Origin: Bacteroidota bacterium
GTDB taxonomy: Bacteria; Bacteroidota; Bacteroidia; UKL13-3
Direction: 5' to 3'
Length of the DNA stretch: 64,000 nt
Assembly: GCA_027484685.1 (NCBI GenBank)
Contig: JAIXSO010000052.1
Span: forward strand, 62,001 to 126,000
Every line of letters starts with the position of its first letter. Position 1 is the stretch's first letter. The position numbers were made by a program, and so were the translations under genes. The notes under the pieces were generated by a model that saw nothing but the letters and a program-made list of their open reading frames with translations, was not told where the DNA came from and made no database searches. This document shows positions 54,285 to 63,406 of the stretch, one piece after another.

Positions 54285-55673
54285 TTAGCGGGCAGCATTT
54301 TTTACGATCTTACTTTTAGAAACCTTGTCATCATCAGAGGTAAGGTATAAAAAATAAATGCCATCTTTTATTTCACTTAAATCAATTCTTGAAATGCTGT
54401 TAGACGATTGTTCAATTGCAATATTACCAAATAGATCATACACTTTAAATGCTTTAATAACCTTGTTAGATTCCAAGTTTATTGCACCAGTAGTTGGATT
54501 TGGATATAAAATATTTTTAAATTCATTTAGTTCGGATACAGAATTTATTGTACTGTTTGAATAATAATATTCAGCTTTTTCTTTGTTTACCCAAACATTA
54601 TTAATAAATTCTTTGCTAATCATTAGTTTTGGAATATTAACAAATGAATAGTATTGTAATTTCTCACTTAATCTTGGATATAATATATTGTTAATCAAAT
54701 AACCATTATTGTAAGTCCAACTAGTATTGCTCGTGCTAACCCATTGTTGATTATTATAATTATAAATATTTTCCTCAATGAAATTCCCTGTAGGATCGAA
54801 AGTTTTTTCTGTCTTGATAGCATTCTGCCATTTATTCGTAACCGAGTCCCAATCTCTGTAATTAATTAGTGAGCTGCATTGATTAATTGATAAATAACTA
54901 CTTTGATTTTTTGAATTTAATACCCATCTCGAGTTTTCGTAATTGTATATGAATTCTGTGACTGGGTTTTCATTTACGTCTAAGGTCACTTCTCTTTTTT
55001 GCCATGCTATAAAACTCATTTTTTGATTATCCCACCTACTTGATATTTTATTATACTTTCTCATAGTTGAATCATAAATATTCTCCTCCAATGTATTATT
55101 AGTCCAAACACTATCAGCCTTATTCCATCCATAACTTAATATACTTTTCAATTTATTGCTATTGAAATAATCGTAGTCATATCTGCTCTTTATAAAAAAG
55201 CCATAACTTGTTGTCTCATATTGCCTTGATTTTAAATTTCCTAATGAATCATAAAAAAATATACCAATGGATGAAGTATTAACTTCATTTGTTTTTGAAT
55301 TCCATACAGTTAACTCCTCTTTACTTTTTTTGTTAAGTAAGTTGTATTCATACGAATAATTATTCATTTTTTGCCATGTTTTGAGTGAATCATTCCATCC
55401 AAAACGTGTCTCACTTACTACATATCCATTGTTATTATAAATAAATATATCTTTCAATTTTTCAACTTTACTATTATTGTTTAAATCAAATCGCTCAATA
55501 ATGGTACTATCTAATTTTAACTTTGTTATTTTTTTCTCAGTGTCTCCAGCTGTATTGATGGTGGGGTTTGAAACAAGCGTTTGTGCTCTTGTTAAATTGC
55601 TTAAAAGTATAGTCAGTAAGCAGGTAATAAGCATGATGTTGTTATTTGATTTTTGTAAGAGTTTTAATTCCAT
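54285..55673 (-). CDS. Secreted T9SS protein with YD-like repeats and type A sorting domain
   Basis: The protein has about 462 residues. A signal peptide ends SNLTRAQ. The middle (about 40-370) is a series of weak repeats of about 45 residues. Each has a W-rich turn and a Y-D/N-x-x-G-N-like step (WNDSLKTWQKM, FYDSLGNLKSRQYE, WDSVTNKWQNAIKTEKTFDP), reminiscent of RHS/YD-type strands. The C-terminus (ILYPNPTTGAINLESNKV, YDLFGNIAIE, GIYFLYLTS) is a type A T9SS sorting domain. Function unknown; exported to the surface. The start is ATG 55673; an ATG at 55634 would also leave a usable signal peptide. Confidence 0.88.
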   Translation of the reverse strand: MELKLLQKSNNNIMLITCLLTILLSNLTRAQTLVSNPTINTAGDTEKKITKLKLDSTIIERFDLNNNSKVEKLKDIFIYNNNGYVVSETRFGWNDSLKTWQKMNNYSYEYNLLNKKSKEELTVWNSKTNEVNTSSIGIFFYDSLGNLKSRQYETTSYGFFIKSRYDYDYFNSNKLKSILSYGWNKADSVWTNNTLEENIYDSTMRKYNKISSRWDNQKMSFIAWQKREVTLDVNENPVTEFIYNYENSRWVLNSKNQSSYLSINQCSSLINYRDWDSVTNKWQNAIKTEKTFDPTGNFIEENIYNYNNQQWVSTSNTSWTYNNGYLINNILYPRLSEKLQYYSFVNIPKLMISKEFINNVWVNKEKAEYYYSNSTINSVSELNEFKNILYPNPTTGAINLESNKVIKAFKVYDLFGNIAIEQSSNSISRIDLSEIKDGIYFLYLTSDDDKVSKSKIVKNAAR

Positions 55674-55754
55674 AAACAAATCTATTGTTTATTTTTAACA
55701 CTAAAAATAATTAATCGAATAAACTATAATTAAGATATTATTTTATTAATAATG

Positions 55755-55762
55755 TATATTTG
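55755..55762 (+). promoter_or_regulatory. Putative -7 element of ettA
   Basis: TATATTTG matches TAnnTTTG exactly and ends 20 bp before the ettA ATG. Confidence 0.55.
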
Positions 55763-55782
55763 ATGCCCGAAACAAAACAAAC

Positions 55783-57456
55783 ATGTCAGATCATAAAATT
55801 ATATTCTCCATGGCGGGTGTTAGCAAAACACATCCACCTCAAAAACAAGTACTTAAAAACATTTACCTTTCGTTTTTCTATGGTGCCAAAATTGGTGTTT
55901 TAGGTTTAAATGGTTCGGGTAAATCAAGTTTATTAAAAATTATTGCTGGAATTGATAAAAGTTTTCAAGGTGAAGTAGTTTTTGATAAAGATTATAAAAT
56001 TGGTTTTTTAGAGCAAGAGCCAACTTTAGACGAAACCAAAACTGTGGTAGAATGTGTGAAAGAAGGTGTTAAACACATAACTGATTTACTGGAAGAGTTT
56101 GAAGAAATTAATAACAAACTAGCCGACCCTAATTTGGATGGTGATGAAATGATGAAAATTTTGGATAGACAAGCTACAGTAATGGAATTGCTTGACCAAA
56201 ACGATGCATGGGAATTAGATACTAAATTAGAAAAAGCAATGGATGCATTGCGTTGTCCTGAGCCAGATCAAATGGTAAATGTACTTTCGGGTGGTGAACG
56301 CAGGCGTGTGGCTTTATGCCGTTTGTTATTAAGCAATCCTGATATTTTATTATTAGATGAACCTACCAATCACTTGGATGCTGAAAGTGTAGATTGGTTA
56401 GAACAATATTTGAAAAATTTCCCAGGTACTGTTATTGCGGTAACGCATGATAGGTATTTCTTAGATAACGTAGCAGGTTGGATTTTAGAGTTAGATCGTG
56501 GCGAAGGAATTCCATGGAAAGGAAATTACAGTAGCTGGTTAGAGCAAAAAGCCAACCGTTTAAAAGCTGAAGAAAAAGCTGAAGGCAAACGTGCCAAAGC
56601 TTTAGAGCGTGAGTTAGATTGGGTTCGTCAAGGTGCTAAAGGCCGTCAAACAAAGCAAAAAGCACGTTTGAATGCCTACGATAGAATGTTGGGTGAAGAT
56701 CAAAAAGAAAAAGAACAAACTTTGGAATTGTTTATTCCTCCTGGACCACGTTTAGGCGATGTAGTAATAGAAGCACAAGGTGTAAGTAAATCTTATGGAA
56801 ATAAACTATTATATGAAAACCTTAATTTTAGTTTACCAAAAGGTGGAATTGTAGGAATTATTGGTCCAAATGGTGTGGGTAAAACTACTCTATTCCGCAT
56901 GATGATGGGATTGGAACAACCTGATGCCGGAACATTTAAAGTAGGTGAAACTGTTAAAACAGCTTACGTTGACCAAAGCCATAAAGATTTATTGCCCGAC
57001 AAAACTGTATATGAAGTAATAAGTGGAGGAACAGATTTAATTCAGGTTGGAACCCAACAAGTGAATGCCAGAGCATACGTATCTAAATTTAATTTTGGAG
57101 GAAGCGATCAAGGTAAAAAAGTAGGTGTGCTATCAGGTGGAGAGCGTAACCGCGTGCATTTAGCTATTACCTTAAAAGAAGGCGGAAACGTATTGTTGTT
57201 AGATGAGCCAACCAACGATATTGATGTAAACACATTGCGTGCATTGGAAGAAGCCATTGAAAACTTTGCTGGTTGTGTGGTAGTTATTTCCCATGATAGG
57301 TGGTTTATTAACCGCATTGCAACGCATATTTTAGCATTTGAAGGAAACTCGCAAGTGTATTTCTTTGAAGGAGATTACAGCGCTTACGAAGAGAATAAAA
57401 AACAACGCTTAGGCGATTCTGCTCCGCATAGAGTTCGTTTTAAAAATATAAACTAG
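55783..57456 (+). CDS. ettA: Energy-dependent translational throttle ABC-F protein EttA
   Basis: The protein has 557 residues with two ABC ATPase domains and no membrane part. First domain: Walker A GLNGSGKSSLLKI, signature VLSGGERRRVALCRLLL, Walker B ILLLDEPTNHLD. Second domain: GPNGVGKTTLFRM, LSGGERNRVHLAI, VLLLDEPTNDID. The linker with KQKARLNAYDRM and the arm insertion in the first domain (VKEGVKHITDLLEEFEEINN) are EttA features. It binds the ribosomal E site and gates early elongation according to ATP/ADP. It has its own promoter and terminator. Confidence 0.96.
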   Translation: MSDHKIIFSMAGVSKTHPPQKQVLKNIYLSFFYGAKIGVLGLNGSGKSSLLKIIAGIDKSFQGEVVFDKDYKIGFLEQEPTLDETKTVVECVKEGVKHITDLLEEFEEINNKLADPNLDGDEMMKILDRQATVMELLDQNDAWELDTKLEKAMDALRCPEPDQMVNVLSGGERRRVALCRLLLSNPDILLLDEPTNHLDAESVDWLEQYLKNFPGTVIAVTHDRYFLDNVAGWILELDRGEGIPWKGNYSSWLEQKANRLKAEEKAEGKRAKALERELDWVRQGAKGRQTKQKARLNAYDRMLGEDQKEKEQTLELFIPPGPRLGDVVIEAQGVSKSYGNKLLYENLNFSLPKGGIVGIIGPNGVGKTTLFRMMMGLEQPDAGTFKVGETVKTAYVDQSHKDLLPDKTVYEVISGGTDLIQVGTQQVNARAYVSKFNFGGSDQGKKVGVLSGGERNRVHLAITLKEGGNVLLLDEPTNDIDVNTLRALEEAIENFAGCVVVISHDRWFINRIATHILAFEGNSQVYFFEGDYSAYEENKKQRLGDSAPHRVRFKNIN

Positions 57457-57474
57457 GTTTAAAAAATAAAGTTT

Positions 57475-57506
57475 AAAGCCTTGCCAATATTTGGCAAGGC
57501 TTTTTT
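57475..57506 (+). terminator. Intrinsic terminator after ettA
   Basis: A perfect 13-bp stem AAAGCCTTGCCAA / TTGGCAAGGCTTT (57475-57487, 57491-57503), 3-base loop, followed by T residues. Confidence 0.92.
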
Positions 57507-57617
57507 ATTGCTTTCATTTGAAAAACCCAACTACTTTGGGAACAGTACATGCAGATATTGAGTTATTAAAACACCTAAACCCAATGATTAAAGCTGAGTT
57601 TTATTTATTGCAATAGG

Positions 57618-59612
57618 CTAATGTATTACTACAATTTTTTGTCTACCCAAATTTTGATTACTTTCCGAAACAACAAAGTAAACGCCATCTTTTAAATTAC
57701 TTATGAGTAATGAGTTGTTTTTGTTTTCTATATAATTAAAACTTACCACTTCTTGCCCTAGTTGATTTACAATTTGGTATTTGCCTTCTTTTAAAAATTC
57801 GATTGTAAAATTACCGTTATTAGGATTTGGATACACATTAACCTGATGGCTAAAAACTTCGTTTAACGAATTACTTACAAAATTGAGGGTATCAGTATAA
57901 TTTTTACAGTTGTTGCTATCTATTACTATTACATTGTATTTACCATTAGTAGATGCAACGAATGAAGGGCGGTTTACACCCGTAATTAAGCTATTGTTAG
58001 TAAACCACTGATAGTTTTTGCCAATAGCAGGTTGTACTGTAATTGTATTGCCACTTTGAGTCAATTTAACAGGTTTTAATTGATAAATTTTTACCAATAC
58101 TGCCTTTGGTTTACTAAAAACGGTCCCAAAACTTTGTTGCACGTAAAACACCGAATCTTTAGTAAAATTTATGGTTAAATTATTTCCTTTAAACACCAAA
58201 ACAGTAGCTAGTGAATCTGCAAACCAACTAACGTTAGTGCCTGTTGCTGTTATGCTTTTGGGTAAATTATCGTTACAAAATGTGGTATTGCCAATCGTTG
58301 GCTCGCTAACCATAAAATTTTTAAGTAAATATATATCCGATTCACCAACAACAGTTAACGATTTACCATCAATTACATTAGTAGTAGTTGCTTGGTATTG
58401 CCCCCCCAAATACCAATTCCCTTTTTTATCTATTGCCAAATCAATTGCATAAGCCCAATCCGATTGACCTAAGTTTTTAATCCACTCGGTATTTCCATTA
58501 TTATCCAGTTCCATTAAAAAAGGATACGATTTATTACTTATACCATCGCCAATACTAGAATTACCAAATGAAAACGAAAAATTGTAGTTTCCAATTACTG
58601 CTATTTTTCCTTCTTTGGTAAATTTAACTGCTTTACCTAACGAATAAATGGTATTTGACTTTTTTGCCCACAATAAATTTCCATTTTTATTATAAGAAAC
58701 AATAAAAAAATTATCTTTTTCATTGTCATTATTTAAAACAATGTTTTCAATTTTTATAGGCCTAAAATACTCACCAACAATAACTATTTGGTTACTATCA
58801 GATACTGCTATATCCCAAATTTGCTCCCCTCCCAATAATCCGGTTGGATAAATAGCTTTGTACCAATTTAACTTTCCTGTTATGTCAAAACAAGTAGTAA
58901 TTATTCTTGCATCTTTAATGGTATCATTTTTTATGTAAACACTATTATCTGAATTGGTAACAACATAAATCAGGCTGTCTTTTAAAGCTATTCTTCCAAC
59001 TCGAGAACTTAAACTATTACTACCAATAGGTATCACTAATTTAGCAGTTAAATTAGAATCTAATCTAGCAACAAACATTCCTGTACCACCTAAATGTGGC
59101 ATCTGGGGCAAGCCATCTAAACTAAAATTACTTTGGCTAAAAGATCCACCAACCCATATATTTAAGTTTTTATCAATTTGTACATTCGATAAACGTGCAT
59201 TTTGAGCATTGATAGTTTTTTTTATTAAAACAATACCGTTTGTACTAATTTTATACAGTGTACCAGGTCTTTCTAATGTCATGTAAATATTTTGATTTCT
59301 ATCTACTTCAAGACCGCCTACGGGGTCGGTGCTTGGTGCTACATCCACATTTAAAGCCCAAACAAACTGCCCACTTTCTGTAAATTTTGCAAGAAAATAA
59401 TTGTAAGGATTAGCACCAATTTTTAATAATGTAGTATCGCCAATTGTCATGTTGGTTCTCATTCTTCCTGATATAAATACATTATTTAAACTATCAGTAA
59501 TAACTTTATCTGCATAATCAATTTGAGTTGAGCCAAAGTTTTTAAGCCAGTTATTTTGGGCTGTTGTTCCAAAATTGATAATTACAAATAGAAATAATAA
59601 AGTTTTTTTCAT
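57618..59612 (-). CDS. Secreted SBBP-like beta-propeller protein with type A T9SS sorting domain
   Basis: The protein has 664 residues. A signal peptide (NFGTTAQ) is followed by propeller-type repeats (about 20-430) with the blade pattern D-x-x-x-N-x-Y/V-x-x-G (VITDSLNNVFISGRM, LAIDKKGNWYLGGQY), typical of SBBP repeat proteins. Two Ig-like strands regions with short Cys motifs follow (about 435-580), then a sorting domain (VYPNPNNGNFTIEFLKEGKY ... KIVVIH). The sorting domain is nearly the same as in the neighbouring RCC1 protein. Its target or ligand is unknown. It lies 71 bp after the RCC1 gene on the same strand. Confidence 0.9.
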   Translation of the reverse strand: MKKTLLFLFVIINFGTTAQNNWLKNFGSTQIDYADKVITDSLNNVFISGRMRTNMTIGDTTLLKIGANPYNYFLAKFTESGQFVWALNVDVAPSTDPVGGLEVDRNQNIYMTLERPGTLYKISTNGIVLIKKTINAQNARLSNVQIDKNLNIWVGGSFSQSNFSLDGLPQMPHLGGTGMFVARLDSNLTAKLVIPIGSNSLSSRVGRIALKDSLIYVVTNSDNSVYIKNDTIKDARIITTCFDITGKLNWYKAIYPTGLLGGEQIWDIAVSDSNQIVIVGEYFRPIKIENIVLNNDNEKDNFFIVSYNKNGNLLWAKKSNTIYSLGKAVKFTKEGKIAVIGNYNFSFSFGNSSIGDGISNKSYPFLMELDNNGNTEWIKNLGQSDWAYAIDLAIDKKGNWYLGGQYQATTTNVIDGKSLTVVGESDIYLLKNFMVSEPTIGNTTFCNDNLPKSITATGTNVSWFADSLATVLVFKGNNLTINFTKDSVFYVQQSFGTVFSKPKAVLVKIYQLKPVKLTQSGNTITVQPAIGKNYQWFTNNSLITGVNRPSFVASTNGKYNVIVIDSNNCKNYTDTLNFVSNSLNEVFSHQVNVYPNPNNGNFTIEFLKEGKYQIVNQLGQEVVSFNYIENKNNSLLISNLKDGVYFVVSESNQNLGRQKIVVIH

Positions 59613-59683
59613 AATAAAATTATTGATGGCAATTTAACCGCGATTATTGGGTAATGGTGTAAAAAAGTAAAATTTTACAATTA

Positions 59684-62600
59684 TTAGTTGGTAACCACTA
59701 TTTTTTGTCTAATTAAATGATTGTTTGATGAAATGATAAAATAAACTCCACTTTTTAAATCACTTACCATAAAATTGTTATGGCTACTTATTGCTTCAAA
59801 ACTTGCCACTTGTTGCCCCAATTGATTTACAATATGGTAAAAGCCTTCTTGCAAAAATTCAATAGTAAAGTTACCGTTATTAGGGTTTGGATACACATTT
59901 ACCATATTTGACTTTTCAATATTTTGAACAGAAATGGTATTTACCAAAATACATGTTGAAGTATCTATACACCCATTTTGTTCAATTGCTACTGCATAAC
60001 TGCCATTTGTTTTGGCTGTAAATATTTGGTTTGTTTCTGTAAAAATAGGTGATTTTAAATTGTTACAATCAAGCCATTGGTAAGTGGCGTTAAATAAATT
60101 GGCCGTTAGCTTTTCCTTATTTGCTGTTACTTGTGTATTGGGCAAAGGTTTTACTTGCACAGTTACCAAAGCTGTATCTACACAATTAAATTCATTTTTG
60201 CCAATTACTTGATAGGTTTTGGTACTATTAGGAAAAAATGGAATTCCGTTTTTTACTGAATCAGACCAAACAAAATTATTGGAGCCTACTGCTGTTAGCG
60301 TAACTGAGGTGTTTTTACAAACAGCATTAGCAGTGCTACTTGCACTTATGTTTGGTTTAGGATTTACTTTTACAAGCACACTTGAACTATCAGCACAATT
60401 ATTAGAATCAATAACATAAGCTGTATAAAAACTAGTAGAATCAGGCTTAAACGGTAGATTGTTTTTTACACCATTTAAAAATAAAATATTATTGGCACCA
60501 GTAGCATTTAAGGTAACTTCATTACCCAAACACACTTCATTATTCGAGGCAGTTAAATTTATTTCAGGATTGGCATTTACTTTTAATTGAACTAAAATAG
60601 AATCGGAACAGCTAGCCGCATTATTGCCTTCAACTTTAAATTTAATTGGATAAATTCCAGCATTGTCAAATTTAATAATAATGGTATCTGCCAACAAAGT
60701 GTCCTTATTATTTAACTGCCAAGTTCTTGTAAAATTAACCATATCAAGCTTGCTGGTATCAATGAGTTCAAACAAATTATTGTTTAAGCATTGGGTTAAT
60801 AAATTATGTTTAAAACCAATTTTAGGTGTTTGTATTACATTGATAAAAATACTTGCTTTTTCGCCTACATCGCAAGTGCTATCTTTTACAAAATAAGTGG
60901 TTGATTGAGTTAAATTAGGACTAATAAATGTATTGCCAAAGGCAATAATAGAATCGGTTAACGAATCGGCATACCACCTTAAACTTCCGTAACCATTTGC
61001 ATACAGATAAGCTTTGGTTCCTTTACAAATAGTTGATTGATTTGTAATCAATGGAACAGGTGGTAAATTACATTCTTTACTACAAACAAAACCATATTGA
61101 TTTCTGGTAGTCCAATTACCTAATTGGCCGGTATTGTTAATTCCAGAAGCACAAAATTGGTTTCTATTTGATTTTAAAACCAAACTATAAAACGACCCAG
61201 CTTCAATACAAACATAATTTTTTTGATTATGTATGAGTTTTGGAATCCAACTTGCATTACTTGAATCTGCATATTCGCCATTATTATTTGCCCCCCAAAA
61301 AAACATGGCTCCATTGCCTTTTAAAGCCATAGTAGTTGATCTACCTGCTTTAATTTGTATCCAATTTTTTGTACTGCCAACCTGAACAGGATAATATCTA
61401 TTCAATGAATCGCCAATTCCTAACTGACCAGCAAAGTTACTCCCCCATGCCCAAAGTGTTCCATTACTTTTTAGTGCTAAGGTATAAAGATCTCCAGCAT
61501 AAATGCTTATCCAAGTAGTATCACCTCCAATTCGGTATGGGGTATTTTGATTGTTTATAACACTATCACCTAATTGTCCAAAAAAATTATTTCCCCAAGC
61601 CCAAAGTGTGCCATCGGTCTTTAAAGCCAAACTATGAATATTGCCAGCGGCAATAGCAGCCCAGTTATCGTCAGTTCCAACTTGAACAGGTTCACTTCTA
61701 ATAATTGAACTTCCATCACCAAGCTCACCATAACTATTATTTCCCCAAGCCCACAGTGTACCGTTACTCTTAAGTGCTAAATTATGATGTTCGCCAACGG
61801 CTATATTTACCCAATTGCTATCAACTCCTACTTGATTAAACTGATTGGTATTTAAAAATGAGTTATTGCCAAGTTGCCCATAGGCATTGTAACCAGCACT
61901 CCAAAGTGTTCCATTGGCTTTTAAAGCCAAACTGTGGGCGCCACCTAATGATGCTGCCACCCAATTACTATCGTTATTTGCCAACAATGGTTTTAAAGAA
62001 TTGCCATTTAATAATAAGCCTAATTGACCAAAGCTGTTTTGCCCCCAAGCCCATAAAGTACCATTGGTTTTAACTCCAAAAGTATGGTTGCGCCCTCCAA
62101 AAAGGTTTAACCAAACATTTTCATTACTTATATTAACAGGTTCTGCTTGATTTAAAAAACCTTCATTACCCACTTGACCATAACCATTACTTCCCCAACC
62201 ATAAAGTGAACCATTTACATCAGTTGCCAAGCTATGTTCATAACCAGCACTTATTGCTACCCAGTTTTTCTTTTCACTAATTTTTGTTGGAATTATAAAA
62301 TTAGTATCGGAAATGGTGGCTAATTGATAAGCATTATTACCACCCCAACCCCAAAGAGTTCCGTTACTTTTTAAAGCCAAACAATGGAATCTGCCAGCAG
62401 CCATATTTACCCAATCGTTTTGCGTTCCAACTTGTGTTGGCAATAGTTTTATTTGTTTATCGCCAACTCCTAATTGACCACTTTCGTTATAACCCCAAGC
62501 CCATAAAGTACCATTGCTTTTAAGTGCATAAAAACTGCCATAGCCTGCCGCAATATTTGTCCAATTTTTATTTACACCTATTTGCACTGGGTTACTGCTA

Positions 62601-63244
62601 TTTGACGAACCAAAAATGTCCCAAAGGGTACCATTTGATTTTAGGCCAATACACCCAACAGCATTAGCAGCAATACTTACCCAATTGCTATCTAAACCAA
62701 CTTGAATAGGAGTATTAGCATTGGCAGGACCACCAAAACCAAACTTAAAATTAATGTTTAAACCCCAAGCCCATAAAGTACCATCGGCTTTGATGCCAAA
62801 ATTATAAAATTCGCCTGCCGAAACGGTTACCCAATTACTATCTAAACCTACTTGAGTAGGAACTATTTTATTATTGTAATTACCAATACCCAATTGTCCG
62901 TAATCATTTTTACCCCAAGCCCAAAGAGTGCCATTGGTTTTTATGGCTAAACTATGCCAGTAACCGGCACTTGCCATTGCCCAATCGTTATCGGCAGCTA
63001 TTTGAATAGGTTTATATTTTTGAAAGGTGGTGCTATCGCCCAATTGCCCAAAGCTATTAAATCCCCAAGCCCAAAGTGCTCCTTCTTTTATTTCGAATGA
63101 ATGGTAAGAAACTGAACTAGAAGTAATTCTTTGATAATTTGATTTATATACATTAACAGCTTTGGTATTACGCCTGCTTATTTGCCCAAAGCTGTTCCAT
63201 ACATGCAGTAAAAATATAACTATGTAAAATAACTTTAGCTTCAT
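59684..63244 (-). CDS. Secreted RCC1-repeat (double propeller) protein with type A T9SS sorting domain
   Basis: The protein has 1186 residues. After a signal peptide (WNSFGQ) there are 14 RCC1-type repeats of about 53 residues (about 45-745). Each has G-(T/A)-L-W-A-W-G-x-N-x-x-G-Q-L-G and W-x-x-(I/V)-(A/S)-A-G-x-x-H-(S/N)-L-A-L-K. Since an RCC1 propeller has seven blades, two propellers are likely. Repeats 4, 13 and 14 are degenerate. Then come an Ig-like/PKD-like region (about 765-1000), two further Ig-like domains and the sorting domain (VYPNPNNGNFTIEFLQEGFY). Surface-exposed binding protein; ligand unknown. Confidence 0.92.
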   Translation of the reverse strand: MKLKLFYIVIFLLHVWNSFGQISRRNTKAVNVYKSNYQRITSSSVSYHSFEIKEGALWAWGFNSFGQLGDSTTFQKYKPIQIAADNDWAMASAGYWHSLAIKTNGTLWAWGKNDYGQLGIGNYNNKIVPTQVGLDSNWVTVSAGEFYNFGIKADGTLWAWGLNINFKFGFGGPANANTPIQVGLDSNWVSIAANAVGCIGLKSNGTLWDIFGSSNSSNPVQIGVNKNWTNIAAGYGSFYALKSNGTLWAWGYNESGQLGVGDKQIKLLPTQVGTQNDWVNMAAGRFHCLALKSNGTLWGWGGNNAYQLATISDTNFIIPTKISEKKNWVAISAGYEHSLATDVNGSLYGWGSNGYGQVGNEGFLNQAEPVNISNENVWLNLFGGRNHTFGVKTNGTLWAWGQNSFGQLGLLLNGNSLKPLLANNDSNWVAASLGGAHSLALKANGTLWSAGYNAYGQLGNNSFLNTNQFNQVGVDSNWVNIAVGEHHNLALKSNGTLWAWGNNSYGELGDGSSIIRSEPVQVGTDDNWAAIAAGNIHSLALKTDGTLWAWGNNFFGQLGDSVINNQNTPYRIGGDTTWISIYAGDLYTLALKSNGTLWAWGSNFAGQLGIGDSLNRYYPVQVGSTKNWIQIKAGRSTTMALKGNGAMFFWGANNNGEYADSSNASWIPKLIHNQKNYVCIEAGSFYSLVLKSNRNQFCASGINNTGQLGNWTTRNQYGFVCSKECNLPPVPLITNQSTICKGTKAYLYANGYGSLRWYADSLTDSIIAFGNTFISPNLTQSTTYFVKDSTCDVGEKASIFINVIQTPKIGFKHNLLTQCLNNNLFELIDTSKLDMVNFTRTWQLNNKDTLLADTIIIKFDNAGIYPIKFKVEGNNAASCSDSILVQLKVNANPEINLTASNNEVCLGNEVTLNATGANNILFLNGVKNNLPFKPDSTSFYTAYVIDSNNCADSSSVLVKVNPKPNISASSTANAVCKNTSVTLTAVGSNNFVWSDSVKNGIPFFPNSTKTYQVIGKNEFNCVDTALVTVQVKPLPNTQVTANKEKLTANLFNATYQWLDCNNLKSPIFTETNQIFTAKTNGSYAVAIEQNGCIDTSTCILVNTISVQNIEKSNMVNVYPNPNNGNFTIEFLQEGFYHIVNQLGQQVASFEAISSHNNFMVSDLKSGVYFIISSNNHLIRQKIVVTN

Positions 63245-63380
63245 AAATTATTTGGCAATTCAAAAAAACAAATTTGGATAATTTTAAGATAAAAAAAACT
63301 TTATTTAATCTAAAACTATAACTTCACCATTTTAGCAATTGCACCTAAGCCATATCAGTTAAATAGCTAATGAGTTTATT

Positions 63381-63388
63381 TATATTTG
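63381..63388 (+). promoter_or_regulatory. Putative -7 element of the methylmalonyl-CoA mutase gene
   Basis: TATATTTG, an exact TAnnTTTG, ends 18 bp before the ATG at 63407. Confidence 0.55.
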
Positions 63389-63406
63389 CCCAAATAACTA
63401 AACACA

